Shown piece by piece: positions 7,901 to 15,679 of a stretch of DNA of 64,000 nucleotides; positions within the stretch are counted from its first letter, which is position 1; each line of letters opens with the position of its first letter. The notes below the pieces were generated by a model. It searched no databases and was not told the DNA's origin. It saw only the letters and a program-made list of their open reading frames with translations. The stretch is from JBBQWT01 sp038210375 (GTDB lineage Bacteria > Acidobacteriota > Terriglobia > Terriglobales > Acidobacteriaceae), in contig JBBQWT010000005.1 in the NCBI GenBank assembly GCA_038210375.1, positions 105,306-169,305 on the forward strand, given 5' to 3'. A program made the position numbers and the translations under genes.

Positions 7901-8475
7901 TGCGAAACCAGGCAGGGGCGCCGGTCAAAGTAGAACGTACGCCGTCATTCAACTGCGATCCACTGAAAGCGTTGATTCGCGAAGTGCCGGATTTTCCCAA
8001 ACCCGGCATTCTCTTCTACGACATCACCACGCTGCTCAAGGACAATGTGGGATTTGCCACCCTGATCGACGCGCTCTGCGAGCATTATCTCGACAAGAAA
8101 ATCGACCTGGTCCTGGGCATCGAGGCGCGCGGCTTCATCTTTGGCCCGGCGGTGGCCTACCGGCTCAACGCCGGATTCGTCCCCGTGAGAAAGCCCAAAA
8201 AACTGCCAGCGCAAAAAACGCACCTGACTTACGATCTGGAATACGGCACTGACACCCTGGAGATTCATACCGACGCCATAGAACCGGGGCAACGAGTCTT
8301 GATCATGGATGATTTGCTGGCCACGGGAGGCACCGCCATGGCCTGCGCCCAACTGGCCAGGAAATTGGGAGCGGATATCGCGGGGTTGGGTTTTGTAATT
8401 GAATTGGATTTTTTGAAGGGCCGGCAGAAGCTGGCGGGGTTGGATGTGTTTTCGCTGCTGCATTACGGCAAGTAG
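7894..8475 (+). CDS. apt: Adenine phosphoribosyltransferase
   Basis: Purine salvage: adenine plus PRPP gives AMP and pyrophosphate. 193 residues from GTG 7894; ATG at 7900 overlaps the acyP TGA stop (7898-7900) and is an equally good start, giving 191 residues. Motifs: DFPKPGILFYDITTLLKD (33-50), GIEARGFIFG (75-84) and the PRPP-binding loop VLIMDDLLATGGTA (135-148). The overlap with acyP implies translational coupling in an efp-acyP-apt run. Convergent with the charged protein gene at 8607. Confidence 0.96.
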   Translation: MVMRNQAGAPVKVERTPSFNCDPLKALIREVPDFPKPGILFYDITTLLKDNVGFATLIDALCEHYLDKKIDLVLGIEARGFIFGPAVAYRLNAGFVPVRKPKKLPAQKTHLTYDLEYGTDTLEIHTDAIEPGQRVLIMDDLLATGGTAMACAQLARKLGADIAGLGFVIELDFLKGRQKLAGLDVFSLLHYGK

Positions 8476-8606
8476 CGTAGGCGCGGCCACGAACTTTGCC
8501 TATCTGGATTTTGGACTGCGCCCTTTGTCTGCCTGGGGGGCGGACTTTCTCCCCAACCGAGCAAACGCCCCGGGATTCCCGCGGCTCTTTCAGCGGGTCG
8601 ATGAAT

Positions 8607-9326
8607 CTACCGGCTTCGGCTGCGCGTTGATTTGCCGCGCCCGCCCGCCTTTCGCGCGCCGCCCGACTTTCCGCGTGATGCAGTTTTGACGCGCGAGCGC
8701 GGCGCTGCCCCGCCGGATTTTCGGCCCGTAACTCGGGATTTGCCTGCCGTCTTCCCGCGCCCTGCTGATTTGCTGCCCGACGCCTTACCGCGGCCTGCCA
8801 GCGTGCTGCGGGATCCGCTGGAACTGGCGGTCTTTGCGCGGCGTGAGCTGCCCGCGGACTTCCGCGCGCCGGCGTTGCCGCCAGATTTGCTTTGGGTCGT
8901 GCCCGCGCGCCCCGAAGCGCCTGCGCGTTTCCGGCTGGTACCCCCAGCTTTGCGCGCTTTCGACCCGGAGCCGGCGGTTTTTCCACTCCGTCCTCCGGAC
9001 GATTTCTTTTTAGCGGGGGTTGTTCCCGGGGCGCGGCTGCGGCCTCTGCCCCCTCCCGCACCCGGCGAGCGGCCGCGCTCGCTGGCCATCGAAGATCTCT
9101 CGCTCTCCCGCGCATGGGAATAACCTTCACTTGCGCTCGATTGGGGCCGAGGCATGATCTCAGGCTCTTCCTCCTCGATTCCACGGGCCATGGTTTCTTC
9201 TTCTTCCTCGTCTTCTAAATCGTTCTCGATGCTCTCACCGTAGTCTCCGGTTTCAATGAAATCGTCGGCATCATCATCGTAAACGTGCTTGCCGTGTCGA
9301 GTGAGGTCGTCGTAATTGAAGGTCAT
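8607..9326 (-). CDS. Acidic-N / basic-C disordered protein (histone H1-like tail)
   Basis: 239 residues, almost entirely low-complexity. Residues about 1-60 are strongly acidic (IENDLEDEEEEETMARGIEEE), residues 60-90 are a Ser/Glu/Arg transition, and residues 90-239 are Ser/Gly/Ala with regular Lys and Arg (KKKSSGGRSGKTAGSGSKA, KSAGSSRRAKTASSSGS). The tail resembles AlgP/histone H1-like bacterial nucleoid proteins; the acidic head is unusual. A perfect AGGAGG ribosome site stands 4 nt before the ATG and a near-consensus promoter lies 75-100 bp upstream, so strong expression is likely. I infer nucleic-acid binding by the tail; no enzyme motif exists. GC-rich sequence keeps other frames open here, but the SD and promoter support this frame. 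Confidence 0.65.
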   Translation of the reverse strand: MTFNYDDLTRHGKHVYDDDADDFIETGDYGESIENDLEDEEEEETMARGIEEEEPEIMPRPQSSASEGYSHARESERSSMASERGRSPGAGGGRGRSRAPGTTPAKKKSSGGRSGKTAGSGSKARKAGGTSRKRAGASGRAGTTQSKSGGNAGARKSAGSSRRAKTASSSGSRSTLAGRGKASGSKSAGRGKTAGKSRVTGRKSGGAAPRSRVKTASRGKSGGARKAGGRGKSTRSRSR

Positions 9327-9399
9327 CTGTCCTCCTGGAAGTTGGTTTGCTTCTACGTAAGTCTTCCCTGAACGATTTTAAATTTGTCCCAATCGCGCG

Positions 9400-9428
9400 A
9401 TTATGGAGAACGCGAGAGCCGGTGTCAA
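9400..9428 (-). promoter_or_regulatory. Near-consensus sigma-70 promoter for the charged disordered protein
   Basis: Read on the minus strand: -35 TTGACA (9428..9423), 17-bp spacer, -10 CATAAT (9405..9400). Predicted transcription start near 9393, leaving a leader of about 65 nt before the ATG at 9326. This is the best-matching promoter seen in the window. Confidence 0.7.
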
Positions 9429-9510
9429 CACGGCGCCAACCGCTCACATCATCCTGCCGGAAGGGATTTCCGAAAATATAGAAGGCCGCCCTATGCGGAC
9501 CTTGCGGATT

Positions 9511-11424
9511 TCAGGCTTTCCTGCGGAACTTGGAGTGGGGAGGCTGGCGGTGTGTCCGGGTCACGGCTGCGCGGGTTCGGCGCCCATGGGAGGCAGCCCG
9601 GCCATGATGGCGTCTCGAAGACGAGCCGCCGGAGGTGCGGTATCGGGCGCGCTGGAGTGTCGCTTTTCCGCCATGCCGCGAACCCCTGGTGCGCGTGCCC
9701 GAATAAATCTTGAGCACTTTTACCCTGCGCAGGTCGTTGCCTTTTAACTTGTTCCACTGCCTGATATTGGCGGCGGGAACTCCAAAATGGTCGGCCACCG
9801 ACAACACCGTGTCTCCGCGGTGTACCCGGTACTTGCTGGCCTTGCGGGTGACGGTTTCAGTTTCCTGCTCCTGCGCCTGCGACGGAGCCCGGGTTGGGCT
9901 CATGGGAATCACCAGCTTGGCCTGCGCCAGATCTCCGCCGTTGTCCTCAATATTGTTGGCCTCGGCGATGGCCGCGGCTGATGTCTTGTATTTGCGCGCC
10001 AGGCTATCCAGCGTGTCTCCCGGACTGGTGTGGTGATACCGCCAGGAAACCCGCTTGTCCACCGGAATAGCGTTGACCGCGGCCAGGTAGATCTGCGCGG
10101 TTCCGGCCGGCAGCTTCAGCTCAAATTCTCCATCCCGGGGAGTGGTCATGCGGACCAGGCTGGGGTTCAACTCCGCCAGAGCGTCCGCGGGGGCATCCAC
10201 ACATTCCGCCACCAGCCGCAAATCGATGGGATAATTCACAATAATGCGGTCAGGATTGGCGGGGGCCTCGGGCACCAGGTTGCTGAAGCCATACTGTTCA
10301 GGATTCTTGGAGATAATGGTGACCGCCAGGATGATGGGAACGTAGTTCTTGGTTTCGGTGGGCAAAGCGTCGCGATGGTAGAGTTCCCAGAAATCCGCGT
10401 AGCCGGTGCGCTGCACCGCCCGCTGCACCGTTCCCGCGCCGGAGTTGTAGGCGGCCATGGCCAGGTACCAGTCGCCGAACTGGTGGTGCAATTCCTTCAG
10501 CAAGCGGGCGGCGGCGCGTGTGGCTTTCTCAGGGTCTTCGCGATCGTCCACCCACCAGGTGCGCTGCAAGCCATAGCCGGGCGCGGTGTAGGACATGAAC
10601 TGCCACATTCCGCGGGCGCCTACGCGCGATAACGCCAGGGGATGGAAGCCTGATTCCGCCTGGGCCAGGTAGATTAAATCCAGGGGAATATTTTCCTGCT
10701 TGAACACCCTGTGGATCATGTCTTTATAACGGCCCGACCGACGATAGGCGCGCTCGAAGGTTCCCCGTCCCCGAGTGCTGAAATAATTCACATAGCTGGC
10801 TACCAGGTCGTTCATCACCAGCGGCAGGTCAGAGGGCATCATCGAAATTTCGGCGGCGGCTTTGGCTTTAAGGGTGGGGTCAACCGGAAAACGAACGTCG
10901 TTGGCTTCATCGATGGGGGCGGGCTCGGCCCTCTGCTCGGTAAATCCATCACCGGTTTTCAGGGCCGCCATTTCGAGGTTGTGCACGCCGTCGATGATCT
11001 TGTCGAACTCCGATTGCAGACGCTCGTCGGATTTGATGTTTACCTGGCCGCCCAGCAGGACATCCACTGCCTTGTCAAAATCGGCCTTGGCCGCCTCCAG
11101 GTGGCCGGCGTTGTAATTTGCCAATCCCGACTGGTAGGCGGATTCCGCGCGATTCAGCTCGGCGTTCACCGGCCGCAAGGCGACCGGGGCCGGGGGCGCC
11201 TCGGCATGCGAAACTTCCGGCGCGGCAGCGCTCAGGGTAGGCGGAGCAGCGGGCGCCGGGACGGCCGCGCGTTGCGGCCGGCTGGTTTCACAAGACGTCA
11301 TCAGCGCCACGATAGCCGCCAGCAATAGCGGTTTTTTCCAATGCCGGGCGCCGTAGAGTGCTGCCCTCGTGAGGGAAGCTTTATGCAAATCTCCATCGTC
11401 AGGGCGAGAAGCGAAAATTTTCAT
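9511..11424 (-). CDS. mltD: Membrane-bound lytic murein transglycosylase with two LysM domains (MltD-like)
   Basis: 637 residues. Cleaves the MurNAc-GlcNAc bond of peptidoglycan to form anhydro-muropeptides. Basic N-terminus and hydrophobic stretch 31-44 end at Cys45 (LMTSC), a plausible but imperfect lipobox. Then a Pro/Ala linker, a helical TPR-like segment (about 86-150) and the SLT domain (about 230-350) with catalytic Glu257 in LAQAESGFHP, GARGMWQFM and AMAAYNSGAG. Two LysM domains (about 463-507 and 531-574) bind glycan. The last 55 residues are Arg/Ser/His-rich. The start at 11424 may be 10-20 residues too early. Preceded by its own promoter at 11536-11564. Confidence 0.92.
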   Translation of the reverse strand: MKIFASRPDDGDLHKASLTRAALYGARHWKKPLLLAAIVALMTSCETSRPQRAAVPAPAAPPTLSAAAPEVSHAEAPPAPVALRPVNAELNRAESAYQSGLANYNAGHLEAAKADFDKAVDVLLGGQVNIKSDERLQSEFDKIIDGVHNLEMAALKTGDGFTEQRAEPAPIDEANDVRFPVDPTLKAKAAAEISMMPSDLPLVMNDLVASYVNYFSTRGRGTFERAYRRSGRYKDMIHRVFKQENIPLDLIYLAQAESGFHPLALSRVGARGMWQFMSYTAPGYGLQRTWWVDDREDPEKATRAAARLLKELHHQFGDWYLAMAAYNSGAGTVQRAVQRTGYADFWELYHRDALPTETKNYVPIILAVTIISKNPEQYGFSNLVPEAPANPDRIIVNYPIDLRLVAECVDAPADALAELNPSLVRMTTPRDGEFELKLPAGTAQIYLAAVNAIPVDKRVSWRYHHTSPGDTLDSLARKYKTSAAAIAEANNIEDNGGDLAQAKLVIPMSPTRAPSQAQEQETETVTRKASKYRVHRGDTVLSVADHFGVPAANIRQWNKLKGNDLRRVKVLKIYSGTRTRGSRHGGKATLQRARYRTSGGSSSRRHHGRAASHGRRTRAAVTRTHRQPPHSKFRRKA

Positions 11425-11521
11425 GAGTCCTTTTAGCGGCTTGCCGGGTGCTGATGGTTAGACTGCTCTCCGCGCCAAAGGCTATCGGAAATTGCGCGGC
11501 AATACGTTGCCCGCCGTTGAT

Positions 11522-11564
11522 TACGATTGTAAGAAATCGTACAGGCCAGGCAATCACGGGTCAA
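11522..11564 (-). promoter_or_regulatory. Candidate promoter and overlapping operator-like palindrome for the transglycosylase gene
   Basis: Minus strand: -35 TTGACC (11564..11559), 17-bp spacer, -10 TACGAT (11541..11536). A 7-bp inverted repeat, TACGATT (11522-11528) and AATCGTA (11535-11541) with a 6-bp spacer, covers the -10, the usual place for a repressor operator. Leader length to the ATG is about 105 nt. Confidence 0.5.
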
Positions 11565-11657
11565 TTACGCCGGGGGTATCACTCCATGCACACCATTGAC
11601 GTTCCGACCTTCCGCTCCGTTATCCGGGCCACCGCCCCCGGCTCAGTTTAAGCGAAC

Positions 11658-14600
11658 CTAGAAATTGATTTTCAATCCAAATTGAAATTGCCGCGGATCA
11701 AACGCCGCGGTGGAGCGACCCAGGTAATTGTTGCCGACGCGTTGCCCCACGGCATTCACATCCTGGAAGAAGGGCGACGCGCTGGCCTGGTTGAATTTGT
11801 TGAGCAGGTTGAAGCCTTCGCCAATCACGTCAAGCCGGAACCGCTCGCCCACCCGGAATGCCCGGGTCACTCGCAAATCCACCGATTGGTATCCGCGGGT
11901 GATGCCGCGATTGCGGCCCAGGTTTCCAGTCTGGAAACCAACCGGGACCACCAGGGTGCCGTCGGCGGCCACGTTGGGCCGGTCAGTCTGGTTCGATTGA
12001 TCGTTGTTGGTATCGACGCCGGTGAGAATGTTAAAGGGACGACCGGCAGAGATTTCAATCAGCGGGGCAAACGTGAAATCCGCCAGCGCGCGCTCCCAGA
12101 AACTCGATCCCGAAGCCCAGGCCACCGGCGAAGAAGCCACCGCGCTCAACACGAACCGGTGCCGCTGATCGAAAAGTGAATTGCTACGTTCGGCGCGAAG
12201 ATTGCGGTTGTCCTGCGGCAGCAGGAGGGTTTGAAGATCGGATGAATCATCGATGCTGTGCGACCAGGTGTACGAGGCCAGAAATTGCAGGTTATGGCTG
12301 AAGCGTTTCTTCAAGTCGGCGTTGAACGCGTGGTACACCGAGCTTCCGTTCGAGACCTGGGCGTTGACCGAGCCAAAGGGTGAAACCACCCCGGGGGTGC
12401 GCAATGAGCCGGTGAGCGCGGCGTTGAGCGCCGCTGGCGAAACCAGGCCGCCGGTCAGGGCCGAAACCAGGAAATAGTTAGGCGCGTTGGGGCGAAAGAA
12501 GTTGGCCGCAGCGGGCGAGACGATCACCGCTCCGGTGGCGTTGTTGACCACGACCAGCCCGGGGATGCGCACGGTGAAGGCCGCGTTGCTGGTGGTGGGC
12601 AGGTTGAACGATGAAGCTTCGGTGGTGTTGGCCGGAGGCCGTCCCGCAAAGCGGACGAAGTTCTGGATCAGCAAATCATTCTGCGGAGCGTTCACGTCGA
12701 TGGGACGGGGCAGATGGCGCGCGCCCACCATCAGGTACCCCATGCTGAGCGAAACATCTTCAGAGAACTGGTGCTCAAGGGTGAGGTTGGCCTGGTTGGC
12801 ATAGGCGTACTTGAAATTCCTGGCGATGGGCAGGGTGAACGGGAGCACCGGCCCGAAGCCGGGAAACGTTTGGTCGTTGAAGCGCTGCCGCCCAAACTGA
12901 TATTGCGAGCCGGCGGCCACGCCGGGGGTAAACGCACCCGCGGGCAAGCCCGCGCACACCGGGGTGGGGACCGCGCCGGGCACGCACACCGTTCCCTGGA
13001 AGATCTGCACCGCATTCAGTAAGGCAAGGGGCGAAGGGCTGCCGGGAATGGCCACGAACTGCTGCTGCTGCACGGCGTCGGCAATGTCGGAATTGAAGGC
13101 GATGGCCTGTAGCGGGTGGTCATAAAAGATTCCATAAGCGGCGCGAATTACGTCCTTGCCGTCGCTCCACGGGTCCCACGCCAGGGCCACACGGGGCCCG
13201 AAGTTCTTGTTATTGCGCGGAATTCCCTGCTGAACCCCAATTGCATCCTGCGCAGCTTTGAGGTCGGCGCCGGTCAAAGCGATCTTTGACAGCGGATCAG
13301 AGAACGGCACGGTGGCAATCTGCTGGGTGATCTCGTTGTCGTAACGCAGGCCGTAATTAAAGGTCAGGTTCGGGCGAAACTTCCATGAATCCTGAAAGAA
13401 GAACGCAATCGGTTTATTGCTGAGCGAACTCTTGGGATTGCCGAAGCCCTGGATAAAGTTTGAAGGGAAGCCCAGGCCGTATTGTTGGACCGCGGTAAAG
13501 TCGGGCGCGCAGTTGGGGGCTCCGTCGGTGCAGCCGGGGGTGCGGGTAAAGCCGAAAGTGGAGGCGCCGATTCCGCCGAAGTTAAACAGCCCGGCAAAAT
13601 TGAGCTCGAAGGTAGCGTCAACCTTGACGTAATTGAAGTCTCCGCCAAATTTGAACAGGTGGTGACCGGCGCTCCAGCTCACGTTGTCTTTGACCTGGTA
13701 GCGCGGCTCGGTGCGGCGAACCGGGGAAAACAGCTCGCGCCCGAAGAACGCGGTGCCGGCAATATTGGCGGCCACCGCGTCGCCGGTCTGGGAACGGAAC
13801 TGGGCGGCGCGGCGGCCGTAATTGAAGTTCAGCTCGTTGACGATGCTGGGGGTCAGCGTGCTGGTGAGCGAGGCTACGGCAGCGTAATCGTGAAATTCCT
13901 GGATGCCGGTGCGGGAAAAGTCATTTTGTCCCAGCGCCTGATTCTGCGATTCCACCTGGATGCCGGTGAGATGGCTGGGATTGTAACCGCCTCGCAGGGT
14001 GAGCACGTTGTTCTCATTGAAATGGTGATCTAACCGGATGGACGAGAACGAGGTGCTTTCCGAAATGGGAAAGATTTTCTGCAACTGGTTCAGGGGACGG
14101 AAAGCAATGGGCCGCCCTTGTGCGTTGTTGGTGATGGGCACGGGAGCGCCGGAGAGGAAGAAGCGGCCGCCGATCATCTGCCCGGCAGGAATGGCGCCGC
14201 CCGGACTGAGCAACGGTACCGTCCCGTTCAACGCGGTCGATCCACCGGAGGAGGCCAGGTAGGCATATTGAATTGCGGCGCCAATCAGGGCCGGCGATCC
14301 GGTTGCCAGCAGGTTGCGGATGTAGGTGGCCTGGGTCGGGGTAATGTTGGTAAAGGTCGATGAAAAGGGTAGGAATGGCGCCCCGATGGTCACGCTGCCG
14401 CCCAGTCCCTGGGCGACGTCGGTGGTAAAGAAACCCGATTCCTGTCGGCGATGCTGTTCGAACGACGCAAAAAAGAAGGTTTTATCTTTTTTAATGGGAC
14501 CGCCGAAGGTGGCGCCGTACTGGGTGCGCGTGAATGGCGGGTTGGCCACCGGCGAGAACGGATTTTTGGCCTCAAAGCTGCGTTGGCGAAGAAAGCCGAA

Positions 14601-15350
14601 GATGTTGCCGTGCAGGTCGTTGCCGCCGCCCTTGGAAACCACGTTAATGACCCCGCCCGACGCGCGGCCATATTCCGGCGCATAAGAATTGGTGATGACC
14701 TGGAATTCCTGGACCGCCTCCTGGCTGAGAGTGGAGCGGGCGGCGTTGATGGAGGTATCGGTATTGTCGGCGCCATCGACTTGCACCAGGGTGGAGCGAC
14801 CGCGCTGACCGCCGATGTTAAGGCCCGAGGTCGGGGCCGGGCCGACCGGGCGTCCGTTATCGCGTCCCACGGTCGATGTGGTGAGCGCGAAGGAAAGATA
14901 ACTGCGCTCGTTGATGGGAAGGTTATTGATCCGTTGCTGGTCAAGAGTAGTCGAAACCGCGGTGCGCTCGGTTTCCACCAGTTGCGGCGCGGCGGTGACT
15001 GAAACCTCGGTAGAGGCCGCGGCCAGACTTAAACTTTCGAGCAGTTCGGCGTTCTGGCCTACGTTCAAGAGCAGATCGGTGGCCGACAACTTGGCAAATC
15101 CCGGGGCAGTCACGGTCAGGGTGTAGCGGCCGGGCGGCAATTCAACGAAGCGGTAATCCCCTTGTCCATCGGTAGTGGTCGTGATCTCAAAATTGGTGGC
15201 GGCCTGGCGGGCGGTGACGGTTGCCCCGGGAACCACGGCTCCGTTGGGGTCCTTTATGGTTCCATGAAGTTGGGCAGTGGAACCGTTTTGGGCGAAGCAG
15301 CACGCGGTCAAAACCAACATTGTAATCACGACGAACAATTGCTTTTTCAT
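11658..15350 (-). CDS. TonB-dependent outer-membrane receptor, Oar-like, with carboxypeptidase-regulatory domain
   Basis: 1230 residues from ATG 15350 (MKKQLFVVITMLVLTACCFAQ, a signal peptide); a GGAG ribosome site about 10 nt upstream favours this over the open extension to 15386. Residues about 25-110 are a CarboxypepD_reg Ig-like domain (DPNGAVVPGATVTARQ, YRFVELPPGRYTLTVTAPGF); about 120-260 the plug (NIGGQRGRSTLVQVDGADNT, EYGRASGGVINVVSKGG); the rest is a large beta-barrel ending FQFGLKINF with the C-terminal Phe needed for outer-membrane assembly. Oar-like receptors are multiplied in Acidobacteriota and are thought to import large organic substrates; the ligand is not deducible. No SusD-like or ECF sigma gene is adjacent. 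Confidence 0.93.
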   Translation of the reverse strand: MKKQLFVVITMLVLTACCFAQNGSTAQLHGTIKDPNGAVVPGATVTARQAATNFEITTTTDGQGDYRFVELPPGRYTLTVTAPGFAKLSATDLLLNVGQNAELLESLSLAAASTEVSVTAAPQLVETERTAVSTTLDQQRINNLPINERSYLSFALTTSTVGRDNGRPVGPAPTSGLNIGGQRGRSTLVQVDGADNTDTSINAARSTLSQEAVQEFQVITNSYAPEYGRASGGVINVVSKGGGNDLHGNIFGFLRQRSFEAKNPFSPVANPPFTRTQYGATFGGPIKKDKTFFFASFEQHRRQESGFFTTDVAQGLGGSVTIGAPFLPFSSTFTNITPTQATYIRNLLATGSPALIGAAIQYAYLASSGGSTALNGTVPLLSPGGAIPAGQMIGGRFFLSGAPVPITNNAQGRPIAFRPLNQLQKIFPISESTSFSSIRLDHHFNENNVLTLRGGYNPSHLTGIQVESQNQALGQNDFSRTGIQEFHDYAAVASLTSTLTPSIVNELNFNYGRRAAQFRSQTGDAVAANIAGTAFFGRELFSPVRRTEPRYQVKDNVSWSAGHHLFKFGGDFNYVKVDATFELNFAGLFNFGGIGASTFGFTRTPGCTDGAPNCAPDFTAVQQYGLGFPSNFIQGFGNPKSSLSNKPIAFFFQDSWKFRPNLTFNYGLRYDNEITQQIATVPFSDPLSKIALTGADLKAAQDAIGVQQGIPRNNKNFGPRVALAWDPWSDGKDVIRAAYGIFYDHPLQAIAFNSDIADAVQQQQFVAIPGSPSPLALLNAVQIFQGTVCVPGAVPTPVCAGLPAGAFTPGVAAGSQYQFGRQRFNDQTFPGFGPVLPFTLPIARNFKYAYANQANLTLEHQFSEDVSLSMGYLMVGARHLPRPIDVNAPQNDLLIQNFVRFAGRPPANTTEASSFNLPTTSNAAFTVRIPGLVVVNNATGAVIVSPAAANFFRPNAPNYFLVSALTGGLVSPAALNAALTGSLRTPGVVSPFGSVNAQVSNGSSVYHAFNADLKKRFSHNLQFLASYTWSHSIDDSSDLQTLLLPQDNRNLRAERSNSLFDQRHRFVLSAVASSPVAWASGSSFWERALADFTFAPLIEISAGRPFNILTGVDTNNDQSNQTDRPNVAADGTLVVPVGFQTGNLGRNRGITRGYQSVDLRVTRAFRVGERFRLDVIGEGFNLLNKFNQASASPFFQDVNAVGQRVGNNYLGRSTAAFDPRQFQFGLKINF

Positions 15351-15679
15351 GTGTTTGATTTCTCCGTAATCGCCGGATCCAGTCAAGGCTGACGCTGCCA
15401 GTTTTATACCTAAACTGCATAACTATACAAGTGCCTAATCGGTTCCTGGTACACGGACGAGTAAGAATCGGGAGCATATGCGCCAGCGACTGGGATAAAA
15501 CCCGCTTTCCTCCAGGTGCATCTAACCAGCCGGGAAGGCGTCCGTCAGCAGGCGGTTTTGATCACTACACTTTGATCACTACACTTTGATCACTACACAA
15601 TGATTTTGAATGTCGGGGCAGCATCAATCCCCGTCCCAGCTCGTCTCGAGCAGCGTTTGCCGTTTTCCGAGGATTCAAA
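15351..15679. other. Divergent intergenic region, TonB receptor / histidine kinase
   Basis: 329 bp without a gene. It holds the three-copy 14-bp repeat (15557-15598) and AT-richer DNA next to the receptor, where on the minus strand TATAAA near 15400 with TTGTAT 16 bp upstream is a weak promoter candidate. No coding signal is seen. Confidence 0.5.
15557..15598. repeat. Three perfect tandem copies of a 14-bp unit
   Basis: The unit TTTGATCACTACAC is repeated exactly at 15557-15570, 15571-15584 and 15585-15598. Each contains the palindrome TGATCA, so sites recur on the same face at 14-bp spacing. It lies about 80 bp before the histidine kinase gene in the divergent region, and could be a slippage repeat or an array of operator sites. 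Confidence 0.9.

Noticed and set aside
8303..9184. A 293-codon Arg/Ala/Pro-rich open frame on the minus strand over the charged protein gene, and matching plus-strand frames
   Set aside because: Open only because the DNA is GC-rich and repetitive; the frame at 8607-9326 has the AGGAGG site, promoter and sensible composition.
11448..11651. 67-codon plus-strand frame between the transglycosylase and TonB receptor genes
   Set aside because: No ribosome site, and it lies over the minus-strand promoter of the transglycosylase gene.
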